From Spirochaetota bacterium (GTDB lineage: Bacteria; Spirochaetota; Leptospiria; Turneriellales; Turneriellaceae): a DNA stretch of 17,747 nucleotides. The stretch lies in the NCBI GenBank assembly GCA_963205035.1, contig CAUJII010000215.1, forward strand, positions 1 through 17,747, written 5' to 3'. The first letter of the stretch is position 1; every line of letters starts with the position of its first letter. Position numbers and translations under genes: made by a program. This document shows positions 1 through 8,284 of this stretch, one piece after another. The notes beneath the pieces are model-generated. The model worked only from the letters and a program-made list of their open reading frames with translations, was not told the DNA's origin and searched no databases.

Positions 1-1624
1 TCCACAAAACGCGGGCCGCTCGATCAATACGCCGGCATCAGAAGTCACCCCTGCTCTGCACACCGACAACATCACGCTCTATTTCTCATCCAATCGCGCC
101 GGGGGGTTGGGGAGTTACGACATCCACGTCACGCAGATGTCGCCGAACTATGCGGCCTCGGCGATGTCGAATAGCTCAGAGCTCATTTGGAAGAAGCCGC
201 AAAACTTGGGGCGGCCTTACAACTCCGAGTACGACGACGAATACCCCACTGTTATCAGGAGCGGTAACTTCATGTACTTTGCGTCGAACCGCGAAAACGG
301 CCAAGGGAGTTTCGACATCTATCGCGGCAAAGTACCCGAGTTCGCAAAACCAGAAGTTGTGGTCACGCTTAAGGGCCGGGTCAAAGAGAAGTTTAGTCAG
401 AAGGGCATCGAAGCGAATGTCCGTATTTCAGATGTTGACGGAGAAAGAAATTTTTCGACAAGCCAACCTGCGGGACATTATAGCAGCGATCTCGTCAACA
501 AGAAGCAATATAAGTTCACGGTGACGGCACCCGGTTACAGGGCCGTCGAGTACATCGCAGACTTGCGCGATATCCACACACCGATTACGATTCAAAAAGA
601 TTTTGAGATGGAGCGTGAATTAGCTCTGCCGAAGGATATCAAGATTCTCGTTCGCTTCGTCGATGCAAAAGGCAACGCGCTGCGTCCAAACGCAACTTAC
701 CGGTTGACGCCCGAGATGCGCGACGATTCGATTTTGCGCTACCGCAATAGTGTCGGGCAAATCGCCCTTCCCGCTATGTCGCGGTACAAGAAACCAGAAG
801 ATGCTCTCGCTGCTTTAGACAAAATGCAACTTTCTCTGAAAGCAACGCTTAAAGGTTTTGAAGATGTTCAAGACGAGCGCAGCATTGCTTCTCTCTTACG
901 CGGTGCAAACGGCGAACTCAAAGATACGCTGGAGATTCAAATCCCGATGGTAGCCAAAGAAGACGCCGTAGAAGTCGTCGAAACGAAAGGCCCTGGGGGA
1001 TTAGAGGCGATTGTGTATTTTTCAACGAACGTATCTAACCGGCTCAATAACGAAAAAGCGGCCGGTCTCAAGAATGTTGTGGCACTTTGGAATAAGCAAC
1101 CGCATAAGTATGTCTATGTTTATGGCCATACCGACAGCCGGGGCACCAAAGACCTCAACATGAAGCTCTCAAAGGCGCGCGCCGAATTTGTGAAAAAACG
1201 TCTGGTTCAATATGGAATCCCCGCCGAGATGATTGTCACCAAAGGATTCGGTGAGAAGCGGCTTGCGACAAAAAACGAGCGGACCGATGCGGGTCGCCGC
1301 AAAAACCGGCGCGCCGAAATCTACTTTGACGCGACGAAGCGCGCAGAGCACGGCTTAGATGACGCTGCAACGCCTGATACAACAAAGCCGGCCAAGAAAA
1401 AGCCAGCCAAAAAGAAAACAACTAAACCTTTAGCTCCCGAAGTTGTGGAGCCTTCTACTGCCCCCAAGAGCGAGAAGGTAGAACCCCGCGAAGAAACCAC
1501 GCCGCCTCCGGCGGAAGAAAAAGAAGAGCGGGTGGGTGAAAACAGCAAAGAGAAGGCCACTGAAGCCACCGAAGGCGAGACACCTTCGGAAAAACCCCCA
1601 AAGAGCGAGTTGAAAATTCAATAG
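1..1624 (+). CDS. OmpA-family envelope protein with PD40 repeats, 5'-truncated by window
   Basis: The reading frame is already open at the left edge (first full codon at base 2), so the true start lies outside. The visible part begins with PD40/WD40-like blades, LYFSSNRAGGLGSYDI near 80-124 and MYFASNRENGQGSFDI near 272-319. These are followed by a beta-rich CarboxypepD_reg/PEGA-like segment near 362-620. A C-terminal OmpA domain (about 998-1330) carries YGHTDSRGTKDLN and the typical GRRKNRRAEI ending. OmpA domains bind peptidoglycan non-covalently, so the protein probably links the outer membrane or periplasm to the cell wall. The last ~95 residues are a low-complexity Lys/Pro/Glu tail (KKKPAKKKTTKP, then acidic). 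The thioesterase gene starts 4 bases after its stop. The first TTG in frame (107) lies inside a PD40 repeat and is not the start. Confidence 0.9.
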   Translation, partial: PQNAGRSINTPASEVTPALHTDNITLYFSSNRAGGLGSYDIHVTQMSPNYAASAMSNSSELIWKKPQNLGRPYNSEYDDEYPTVIRSGNFMYFASNRENGQGSFDIYRGKVPEFAKPEVVVTLKGRVKEKFSQKGIEANVRISDVDGERNFSTSQPAGHYSSDLVNKKQYKFTVTAPGYRAVEYIADLRDIHTPITIQKDFEMERELALPKDIKILVRFVDAKGNALRPNATYRLTPEMRDDSILRYRNSVGQIALPAMSRYKKPEDALAALDKMQLSLKATLKGFEDVQDERSIASLLRGANGELKDTLEIQIPMVAKEDAVEVVETKGPGGLEAIVYFSTNVSNRLNNEKAAGLKNVVALWNKQPHKYVYVYGHTDSRGTKDLNMKLSKARAEFVKKRLVQYGIPAEMIVTKGFGEKRLATKNERTDAGRRKNRRAEIYFDATKRAEHGLDDAATPDTTKPAKKKPAKKKTTKPLAPEVVEPSTAPKSEKVEPREETTPPPAEEKEERVGENSKEKATEATEGETPSEKPPKSELKIQ

Positions 1625-1628
1625 TTCT

Positions 1629-2117
1629 ATGGCAGACCTGTCCGGCGAAGAACGACGCCATAACTCAAACCGCGTTGCCATAGAGGGGGCGGAGAATCTA
1701 ACGGAAGAAGCATTTTCGCTAGTGACGCAACACATGGTGATGTCGGAGCACTTAAACCCCAACCACCATATTTTTGGCGGCCAGCTTTTGGCGTGGCTCG
1801 ATACCGATGTGTATCTCCATTGCACAAACCGCGTGCGCTACAAGTCGATGGTGACGGTGAGCATGAACAATGTCTATTTCAAGGCACCGGGTTACTTGGG
1901 CGACATCATACAAATTTTTGCACGCATTAAAGATGTGAAGCGTTCGAGCGTCACTGCCGAGGGCAAGGCGGTGGCATACGATCCCGAGAAACAAACTTCG
2001 CGCGAGATTATTACCTGCGAGGTGACTTACGTTGCGGTGGGCGCGAACGGCCGCCCAGTGCGTTTACTTCCCGCAAAGCACAGCAATGAGGCCGGGGACA
2101 GTCTCTCCAGCCGGTAG
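1629..2117 (+). CDS. hotdog-fold acyl-CoA thioesterase (YciA/cytosolic type)
   Basis: This is a 162-residue single-domain protein of the acyl-CoA hydrolase hotdog family, which cleaves acyl-CoA to free acid and CoA in the cytoplasm. The signature is visible at residues 41-60: HLNPNHHIFGGQLLAWLD, with the family's conserved Asn, the GG pair and the Asp (D58) on the hotdog helix. A second conserved block, SMNNVYFKAPGYLGD, follows. Its length suits a single hotdog domain. ATG 1629 lies 4 bases after the OmpA-family stop, so the two are probably co-transcribed, although no strong Shine-Dalgarno is visible. The last 54 bases overlap the 3' end of the convergent sensor gene. The substrate cannot be read from the sequence. 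Confidence 0.85.
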   Translation: MADLSGEERRHNSNRVAIEGAENLTEEAFSLVTQHMVMSEHLNPNHHIFGGQLLAWLDTDVYLHCTNRVRYKSMVTVSMNNVYFKAPGYLGDIIQIFARIKDVKRSSVTAEGKAVAYDPEKQTSREIITCEVTYVAVGANGRPVRLLPAKHSNEAGDSLSSR

Positions 2118-3524
2118 CTTCTGGTGAATCTTTTCTAAGATTCCCGAAAGCAAATGTTTGCCGCGCTTCGTTGAAGCAATGCGACCAAGAATTTCGGCAA
2201 AGTCTTCAGCAGAAACTTCCATCGCGGCAAACGCATCGTGCGAAACGATGATCAGCTGATCGGTCGCGCTGAGCGGCTCTTCTTCAATCGCAGCGAATTC
2301 GCTACCGAAAACGAGTCTTCCTTTTTGGACTTCACGGCATGCACCGCTACTCTGAGCGATAAACACGCGTATAGTCCCGGCGCGCGAGATTTCCAAATTG
2401 TTTTGGATATCGGTTAGACGTACATAGAGCATCCCCGGCACAACTTCGCTGTGTGCGAAAAATCCATCCCACAATTCGCGCGCAATGGTTTTTGCCGAAC
2501 GGTTCTCTTTCGTGAGGGTTAAGAATTTCTCTTGCAAGCGATGCTTTGCCAAGAGAGCGTCGATGCTGTCTGAGTCGGTCACTCCGACAAAGATGTCGAT
2601 ACGGCCCGCTTCATGCGCGGCCGAAATAAATTCATGCGTCTGCACTTTGGGGCGTCTCGGATAGACAACGAGTTCATGCTGTTCGATGCGAGGGAACGGC
2701 TTCTCATAAAGTCGGTTCTGCATCTGCTGTTGCACATCGAGTTGTGGTGCATCTTGCGTAGGCGGCACGGTGGTGGCTGCAGAATTGACACGCAAACTCA
2801 CCGAGGTGATGAGCTCGTCGACTTCGTTGTAGGACGCTTGAAAAGTATCGCTGCGCAGCGAGCCCACTTCGATGCCACGCACAATATCTGATAAGACGCG
2901 CGCTAATGAATGCCCGAAGTGATATATGAAGAGAGTATTGAGTGCAACTCCCAAAAGGCAGAGGAGCGCAAACGAGGCCGCCAGCACAAGCAATTTAGGC
3001 GATTGCGGTTCGAGAGCTATCAAGACCTGCGTCGTTTGGGTCTTTATCAAACTGTAATAAAGACCGTTATTGGCGTATAAATCCCCCGAATTTTTATTCT
3101 TCGCAAATGCTGCGACATTTTTCAGTAGCTGAGCTTGTGTTTCGACTGGAATATTTTTTGCTTTCGGGTTTGCTTCAAACTGTCCAATCGCGAGCGAAAC
3201 TTTCTCGTCCGAGTGCGCTTCGAGGCGACCCTTGGCGTTAAAAACAGCGATAGCGCCTTCGAGACCTGCCTTGCGTAGTTTCCGAATGAAAGTCAATGAG
3301 TTGATAGACTCTTTCGAGTCAGAAACCGCTTTCACTATCAATGCCGCGCTCTGTGCTTTCTGGTGAAGCTGTTCGGTGGCGAAGCGCGAAAAGAGCGAGA
3401 CCGTCAAAACAAAATAAATCGTTGCAAAGAGCGCGGAAATTCCGAGCGTCACGAGTCCTAAGTTGAGCGTCAACCTGAACGCCAAGCCCGGCTTTGCTTT
3501 ATTTCCGACCACAGAAAGTGACAT
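2064..3524 (-). CDS. membrane sensor with HAMP-like linker and degenerate SpoIIE/PP2C-like phosphatase domain
   Basis: This 486-residue protein has a TM helix at about 18-44, an extracytoplasmic sensor region at about 45-177, a second TM at about 178-201, a HAMP-like linker to about 250, and a C-terminal domain at about 281-486. The C-terminal fold follows the SpoIIE-phosphatase pattern. The segments MLYVRLTDIQNNLEISRAGTI and LIIVSHDAFAAM sit where active members have the 'vdl..g.l.y.nAGh' and 'LLLYTDGv.EA' blocks. The metal-binding acidic motifs appear lost: VQTHEF replaces GGDFYD, GVTDSDS replaces GDVSGHG, and SHD replaces TDG. I infer a non-catalytic or altered phosphatase that signals by binding partners. 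The ATG at 3524 has no Shine-Dalgarno, but a TATAAAT-like hexamer sits about 10 bases upstream, so the leader may be very short. Its 3' end overlaps the thioesterase gene by 54 bases. Confidence 0.7.
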   Translation of the reverse strand: MSLSVVGNKAKPGLAFRLTLNLGLVTLGISALFATIYFVLTVSLFSRFATEQLHQKAQSAALIVKAVSDSKESINSLTFIRKLRKAGLEGAIAVFNAKGRLEAHSDEKVSLAIGQFEANPKAKNIPVETQAQLLKNVAAFAKNKNSGDLYANNGLYYSLIKTQTTQVLIALEPQSPKLLVLAASFALLCLLGVALNTLFIYHFGHSLARVLSDIVRGIEVGSLRSDTFQASYNEVDELITSVSLRVNSAATTVPPTQDAPQLDVQQQMQNRLYEKPFPRIEQHELVVYPRRPKVQTHEFISAAHEAGRIDIFVGVTDSDSIDALLAKHRLQEKFLTLTKENRSAKTIARELWDGFFAHSEVVPGMLYVRLTDIQNNLEISRAGTIRVFIAQSSGACREVQKGRLVFGSEFAAIEEEPLSATDQLIIVSHDAFAAMEVSAEDFAEILGRIASTKRGKHLLSGILEKIHQKLPAGETVPGLIAVLCGK

Positions 3525-3752
3525 ACGTATTTATAGCATCGGCAAATAGAGCATCAAATTTGAAGCGTTTCTTTGCGTAGGCCGCGATTAAGACGGCATG
3601 GCTGTGCAAATCGTGGCGGTTCGGAGCTCCCTGCGTTTGGAAATGGCGAGCTTTACAACATTTGCATGCCCCGTGGACATCTGTCTTGTGTCCTCCGTCT
3701 TCTGTCGCCTATCCGGCACGGGTGTTTATCGTTTACAGCGCATTGAAATTTT
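3525..3752. other. divergent intergenic region between the sensor gene and ppdK
   Basis: This 228-base gap separates two divergently transcribed genes and must hold promoters for both. I see no RNA gene and no convincing sigma-70 pair for ppdK. The stretch 3675-3715 is a pyrimidine-rich run with loosely repeated TGTC words. The only promoter-like feature is the A/T-rich hexamer just upstream of the minus-strand ATG. Confidence 0.4.
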
Positions 3753-6467
3753 ATGCTCTGCATGATGGCACAAAAATTTGTGTATTTTTTCTCGAAAAAC
3801 CATACCGATGGTGGGGCAGGCGATAAAGCCCTCTTGGGCGGCAAGGGGGCGAACCTTGCGGAAATGACCACCTTGGGAATTCCCGTACCTCCGGGTTTTA
3901 CTCTCTCGACCGAAGTCTGTACGTACTATTACGCGCACGGCCATGAATATCCGAAGGAACTCCAACAGCAAATCGAAGAGGGAGTTAAGGCCCTCGAAAA
4001 GACGACTGAAAAAAAATTCGGCGATAAAAAAAACCCGCTCTTAGTTTCTGTGCGTTCGGGTGCGCCCGTTTCGATGCCGGGAATGATGGACACCATCTTG
4101 AACTTGGGGTTGAACGACGAGACGGTTGAAGGACTTATCGAAAGGACGGCGAATGCGCGGTTCGCTTACGATAGTTACCGCCGTTTCATACAGATGTACG
4201 GTAATGTGGTTTTGGAAATGAAGCACCACGACTTTGAAGAAATTTTGGATGCTGCTAAAAAGCGCAAGGGTGTCAGCGAAGATTTGGGATTAGACGCTCA
4301 AGACCTCCAGGCTTTGATTTCGGAATATAAGGCCGCCGTTAAGAAGGCGACCGGCAAGGACTTTCCTCAATCCCCCCAAGACCAACTCATGGGAGCCATC
4401 GACGCAGTCTTCGCTTCGTGGATGAACAGCCGTGCGATAGTTTACCGCAAACTCAATAATATCTCCGAAGCGTTGGGGACGGCGGTGAACGTGCAGTCGA
4501 TGGTCTTTGGAAACATGGGCGACGATTGTGGAACGGGCGTCGCTTTTACGCGCAACCCCGCAACCGGCGAGCGGAAGTTTTTTGGAGAGTTCTTAATGAA
4601 TGCTCAGGGTGAAGATGTAGTTGCGGGAATCCGCACGCCCCTTTCGATCGAGAAGCTCGGCGAAAAAATGCCCGACGCTCTCAAAGAGCTCTTAAGCTAC
4701 GCGGACAAACTCGAGCACCATTACAAAGACATGCAGGACATCGAGTTTACCATCGAACGCTCGAAGCTCTATATGCTCCAAACGCGCACCGGCAAGAGAA
4801 CGGCGTTTGCTGCGATACGCACTGCGGTCGAGATGGTTGACGAAAAACTTATCGACGAAAAAGCCGCGTTGAAACGCCTCGACGCAAGTGCTCTACCTTC
4901 GCTTCTCGCAAAAATTTTCGATAGTAAAGAAAAAGAAAAGGCGCTCAAAGACGGCCTCGTTATTGCAACGGGCCTACCCGCAGGCCCTGGAGCCGCAAGC
5001 GGAAAGATTGCGCTGAGCGCCGAGAAAGCCGTTGCGATGGCCGCAGACGGCATCCAATCCATCTTGGTTCGCATCGAGACTTCGCCCGAAGATATTTCTG
5101 GCATGCACAGCGCAGAAGGAATCTTGACGGCGCGTGGAGGAATGACGTCGCACGCGGCAGTAGTGGCACGAGGAATGAATAAGCCGTGCATCGTGGGTTG
5201 CAGCGCGCTCGAAGTCGACCACAAAACACATACGCTTTTGATTACTACATCCACAGGTAAAGAAGTCGTGTTGCGCGAAGGGGACTCCATCTCGATTGAC
5301 GGGTTTACGGGGCAGGTTATCCATACTCCGCTTAAGACGATACCCAGCGAGCTCGAACAAGTGTTTGTCACGAAATCACTCCCACTTCAAGAATCGCGGC
5401 TAGCTCAGCAGTACTCGCGCATCATGGAATGGGCCGACAACTATAGCCGACTCAAGGTGCGCACGAATGCAGACACACCCGAGGACGCGACGGTGGCGAG
5501 AAGTTATGGCGCGAAGGGGATTGGCCTTTGCCGCACCGAGCACATGTTCTTCCACGAAGACCGCATTGCCGCGATGCGCGAAATGATACTTTCATCGACG
5601 GTCGAAGAACGAGAGAAAGCTCTTGGGAAACTTTTGCCGTTTCAGCGCACCGACTTCAAGGGAATTTTTCAAGCGATGGAAGGGCTCCCTGTAACCGTGC
5701 GGCTCTTGGATCCGCCTCTGCACGAATTTCTGCCGCAAGAAGAGACGCAAATCGACGAGCTCGCAAAGACTTTCAATAAAACGCGGCAATACGTCCATAA
5801 GAAAATAGCAGACCTCAAAGAATTCAATCCCATGTTAGGCCACCGGGGCTGCCGTTTGGGGATTACTTACCCCGAAATTACCGCGATGCAGACGCGCGCC
5901 ATTATCGAAGCCGCCGCCGAGCTTCTTAAAGAAGGAAAAAAAATCTTTCCTGAAATTATGGTGCCTCTGGTCGGCAACCATAAAGAACTCGAAAACCAAG
6001 CGAAAGTGATTCGTGAAACAGCCGCCGCTGTCGAGAAAGAAAAGGGCGTCAAGGTGGAATATACCCTGGGGACGATGATTGAAGTGCCGCGCGCAGCTGT
6101 GACTGCCGACGAGATTGCCGAGCACGCGCAGTTCTTTAGCTTTGGTACGAACGATCTCACGCAAATGACTTCAGGGTTTTCACGCGACGACTCGGAGCAC
6201 TTCTTGCCTTACTATATACAGAAAGGCATCTATGCGCAGAATCCGTTTCAGGTATTGGATGCCGAAGGCGTGGGAAAAATCATCGAAATTGCAATCGACA
6301 AAGGCCGCAAGACGAACCCAAAAATCAAGCTCGGTGTTTGCGGCGAACACGGGGGAGATCCCACTTCGATTGGCTTCTGCCACCGCGTGGGATTAGATTA
6401 CGTGTCGTGTTCTCCCTATCGAGTGCCGATTGCGCGCCTCGCGGCGGCACAAGCAGCACTCAAATAG
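3753..6467 (+). CDS. ppdK: pyruvate, phosphate dikinase
   Basis: PPDK interconverts pyruvate + ATP + Pi and phosphoenolpyruvate + AMP + PPi in the cytoplasm, between glycolysis and gluconeogenesis. The 904 residues fit the family (about 870-900). The N-terminal nucleotide-binding domain starts with GGKGANLAEM. The phosphohistidine swivel domain has GGMTSHAAVVARGMNKPCIV with catalytic His467. The C-terminal PEP/pyruvate barrel carries LGTMIEVPRAA and CGEHGGDPTSIGF with catalytic Cys863. Numbering is from the ATG at 3753. In-frame ATGs at 3762 and 3765 are also possible, and family N-termini (xKxVYxF) favour 3765, giving MAQKFVYFF. No clear Shine-Dalgarno separates the choices, so the longest form is reported. 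It stands alone, converging on the caspase-like gene 27 bases beyond its stop. Confidence 0.97.
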   Translation: MLCMMAQKFVYFFSKNHTDGGAGDKALLGGKGANLAEMTTLGIPVPPGFTLSTEVCTYYYAHGHEYPKELQQQIEEGVKALEKTTEKKFGDKKNPLLVSVRSGAPVSMPGMMDTILNLGLNDETVEGLIERTANARFAYDSYRRFIQMYGNVVLEMKHHDFEEILDAAKKRKGVSEDLGLDAQDLQALISEYKAAVKKATGKDFPQSPQDQLMGAIDAVFASWMNSRAIVYRKLNNISEALGTAVNVQSMVFGNMGDDCGTGVAFTRNPATGERKFFGEFLMNAQGEDVVAGIRTPLSIEKLGEKMPDALKELLSYADKLEHHYKDMQDIEFTIERSKLYMLQTRTGKRTAFAAIRTAVEMVDEKLIDEKAALKRLDASALPSLLAKIFDSKEKEKALKDGLVIATGLPAGPGAASGKIALSAEKAVAMAADGIQSILVRIETSPEDISGMHSAEGILTARGGMTSHAAVVARGMNKPCIVGCSALEVDHKTHTLLITTSTGKEVVLREGDSISIDGFTGQVIHTPLKTIPSELEQVFVTKSLPLQESRLAQQYSRIMEWADNYSRLKVRTNADTPEDATVARSYGAKGIGLCRTEHMFFHEDRIAAMREMILSSTVEEREKALGKLLPFQRTDFKGIFQAMEGLPVTVRLLDPPLHEFLPQEETQIDELAKTFNKTRQYVHKKIADLKEFNPMLGHRGCRLGITYPEITAMQTRAIIEAAAELLKEGKKIFPEIMVPLVGNHKELENQAKVIRETAAAVEKEKGVKVEYTLGTMIEVPRAAVTADEIAEHAQFFSFGTNDLTQMTSGFSRDDSEHFLPYYIQKGIYAQNPFQVLDAEGVGKIIEIAIDKGRKTNPKIKLGVCGEHGGDPTSIGFCHRVGLDYVSCSPYRVPIARLAAAQAALK

Positions 6468-6488
6468 CATCGCCAGTCTCCGGCTAGC

Positions 6489-6505
6489 GCGGGCTTACTG
6501 CCCGC
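6489..6505. terminator. short GC hairpin at the ppdK / caspase-like convergent junction
   Basis: The arms GCGGGC and GCCCGC flank a 5-base loop and overlap the stop codon of the minus-strand gene. It lies just downstream of ppdK, where a bidirectional terminator would be expected. No T-tract follows on either strand, so intrinsic termination is doubtful. Confidence 0.25.
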
Positions 6506-7604
6506 ACTGCTCTTGGTGGATAGCTCCGATGTGTTCTTCGTATTTGACAAAAGACTGCTTGAAGGTAGGCCACTGGCGCCTCTTGAGTCCTCTATCCATC
6601 GTGCGCGTGAGGCTCTTCATCTCGCCATCGCCGCCGACATCGTATAGCGCAACGACGATATCTTTGTAAGTCTGCACGTCCTCTTTATCGCGGCGAAAAT
6701 CGATCTTTTCGGGAAGGTCGTCTTTGAGCATGGTGAGCGCAGCACGAAAGTCCTGAATGCCTTGGCAGGCTTCGCTCACCTCTCCGGCTGGAGTGTCTTG
6801 CGCTTGTACGGGTTCGATAGACGCCTGCGCTTCTTGCGCGGCGACTCCCGTGGTCTTCACAAGTTTGTACTGTGGGTCTTGCGATTTTTGCTGCGGACTA
6901 TTGATCAAAATTTTCCGTGTCGCGAGCGGCATGATTGTATCCCAGCTCGTGTTTTTCTTTTTTGTCTCGCTGCGCAGAAGGGTCAAGAAGCGGCTGGTGA
7001 ACGCGCCGCCGATATCGTCTTGGCCAAACGAAAACTGTCCCGGAATCGAACCTGAAATATAGATGCGGCCTGAAAACTCGACGAAGAGCTTCTTCCACAT
7101 CGCGTCTTCTGCCATCGCTCGGTTGTTGTTTATGTTTGGAGGTGAGTCGATATAGCTGTTGCACGAATCGGTGATCGCGAGAACCATGCGCGGGTTCTTC
7201 TTGTTGAGCGTATCGATAACCCATTGGAAGTCGACACCTTTGTCGCCCGCATCAGGAATGTAAAGCAAAGGCCACTGTGTCTTGACTTGCTTTGTTCTAA
7301 AACCATGACCAGAGTAATAAAAAATCACCGTATCGTCTGGCTGAGCAGTAATTTTATTCACGGCATCGGTGACTTTCTTTGACTTAACATCATTTCCCTT
7401 GAGGATTTTAAGATCAAGTTTGAGTCCCGTTCGCGCGGCAATCGTGCGCGCGAGTCCTTCGACGTTTGTGATGTCGGTGACAACAGACTTACCAATTGAC
7501 CGGTCGTTTGTGTCGCCGATAATCAAGACACGAAGTGCCGCCGCCGAAAGAGGAAAAACGCTCAGGAAAGCTAAAGCGAGAGCTGTGATTATTAAACGAC
7601 GCAT
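6495..7604 (-). CDS. secreted caspase-like (peptidase C14 / orthocaspase) protein
   Basis: This 369-residue protein has an N-terminal signal peptide (MRRLIITALALAFLSVFPLSAAA, given here as the first ~23 residues), so it is probably exported to the periplasm or beyond. The caspase-like p20 core follows. A strand LRVLIIGDTND leads to a catalytic-His motif, FYYSGHGF (His100), and a catalytic-Cys motif, AITDSCNSY (Cys148). This is the His/Cys dyad order of clan CD peptidases. The C-terminal ~110 residues are unrecognised and charged, with an Ala/Gln/Glu-rich linker near 255-285. The ATG at 7604 directly abuts the stop of the upstream lipoprotein gene, so the two are almost certainly co-translated and may work together. 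Bacterial orthocaspases cut after Lys or Arg; whether this one does is unknown. Confidence 0.8.
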   Translation of the reverse strand: MRRLIITALALAFLSVFPLSAAALRVLIIGDTNDRSIGKSVVTDITNVEGLARTIAARTGLKLDLKILKGNDVKSKKVTDAVNKITAQPDDTVIFYYSGHGFRTKQVKTQWPLLYIPDAGDKGVDFQWVIDTLNKKNPRMVLAITDSCNSYIDSPPNINNNRAMAEDAMWKKLFVEFSGRIYISGSIPGQFSFGQDDIGGAFTSRFLTLLRSETKKKNTSWDTIMPLATRKILINSPQQKSQDPQYKLVKTTGVAAQEAQASIEPVQAQDTPAGEVSEACQGIQDFRAALTMLKDDLPEKIDFRRDKEDVQTYKDIVVALYDVGGDGEMKSLTRTMDRGLKRRQWPTFKQSFVKYEEHIGAIHQEQCGQ

Positions 7605-8153
7605 TTATTTGTCCTTCCCAACCTGTGCTAAACCGGGATCTTGAGGAAAAACCTCTTTAGAAAGTGCTAAAATCTCCGCCCGCGCAGAATCGAAATCTTC
7701 GAGGTTGCCCTGTTTGCTGTCGCGTCCGTAGCTCACCTCGTTACACTGGAAGCAGAACAGCGCATGCGCCTTTTTGCCGCCCTTTTCAAAAATAAATCCC
7801 ACATACGGGCGAAAGGGGCAGCGTTTCGATAAATTAAAGTCGTATGTCTCAACATCAAAAACAACTTTTTGCAGACGCTTAATCTGCTCCGGAGTCAAGA
7901 GAGTCGCTTTCTTGATGATCGCATAACCCTCGAGATTTTCTTTTTTCGCACCCGATCCTTCGTTCGAGTCGACAAGAACAGGAATGACGCGCTCTGCGTC
8001 TGCAAAAACTTCTCTCCCGGCCAAAAGCTTATCTACCTTCGGATCGATTTGACCTGTAAACACTCTGCCCTCCCACGTTGCTGTTTGACTCGATTTGCAC
8101 GAGGGCAAAAAACAGAACAACGTCGCAATTAATACTGTGTATAAAATTTTCAT
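7605..8153 (-). CDS. small predicted lipoprotein with conserved-looking Cys motifs
   Basis: This protein of about 182 residues starts at ATG 8153 (MKILYTVLIATLFCFLPSCKSS). The frame can be extended to a TTG at 8162, but the ATG gives a cleaner signal. The lipobox LPSC predicts a lipid-anchored Cys after a short type II signal peptide. The mature region has no family I can name. Its clearest feature is KRCPFRPYVGFIFEKGG followed by ALFCFQCNEVSY, a CPF...CFQC arrangement that could bind a metal or form disulfides. It ends exactly one base before the caspase-like gene's start, which suggests translational coupling and a shared extracytoplasmic role. The RsbW-like gene lies 131 bases upstream on the same strand. 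Confidence 0.7.
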   Translation of the reverse strand: MKILYTVLIATLFCFLPSCKSSQTATWEGRVFTGQIDPKVDKLLAGREVFADAERVIPVLVDSNEGSGAKKENLEGYAIIKKATLLTPEQIKRLQKVVFDVETYDFNLSKRCPFRPYVGFIFEKGGKKAHALFCFQCNEVSYGRDSKQGNLEDFDSARAEILALSKEVFPQDPGLAQVGKDK

Positions 8154-8242
8154 TCGGCACAATTACTTTTTGAGAACTCGAAGTCAATACGAAACGCGGA
8201 AATTCCCAAGATGGCGGGTGCGCGGGCACTTCGGGTGCTACT

Positions 8243-8278
8243 CGCTTAAACGATTTTTCTTCCCTAAACTCTTAAGCG
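8243..8278. repeat. 7-bp inverted repeat between the RsbW-like and lipoprotein genes
   Basis: CGCTTAA (8243-8249) and TTAAGCG (8272-8278) enclose 22 bases, beginning 7 bases after the stop of the RsbW-like gene. It could be a weak terminator or operator. No T-run follows it on the minus strand. Confidence 0.25.
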
Positions 8279-8284
8279 GACAAC

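Noticed and set aside
3525..3752. Hidden small gene between the sensor gene and ppdK
   Set aside because: Short minus-strand frames here run across the ppdK start and have no ribosome-binding site or protein-like composition.
4769..5371. 200-codon open frame on the minus strand inside ppdK
   Set aside because: It is fully antisense to a well-supported PPDK catalytic region. Its Ser/Ala/Pro-rich composition is typical of a shadow frame, and it shows no recognisable motif.
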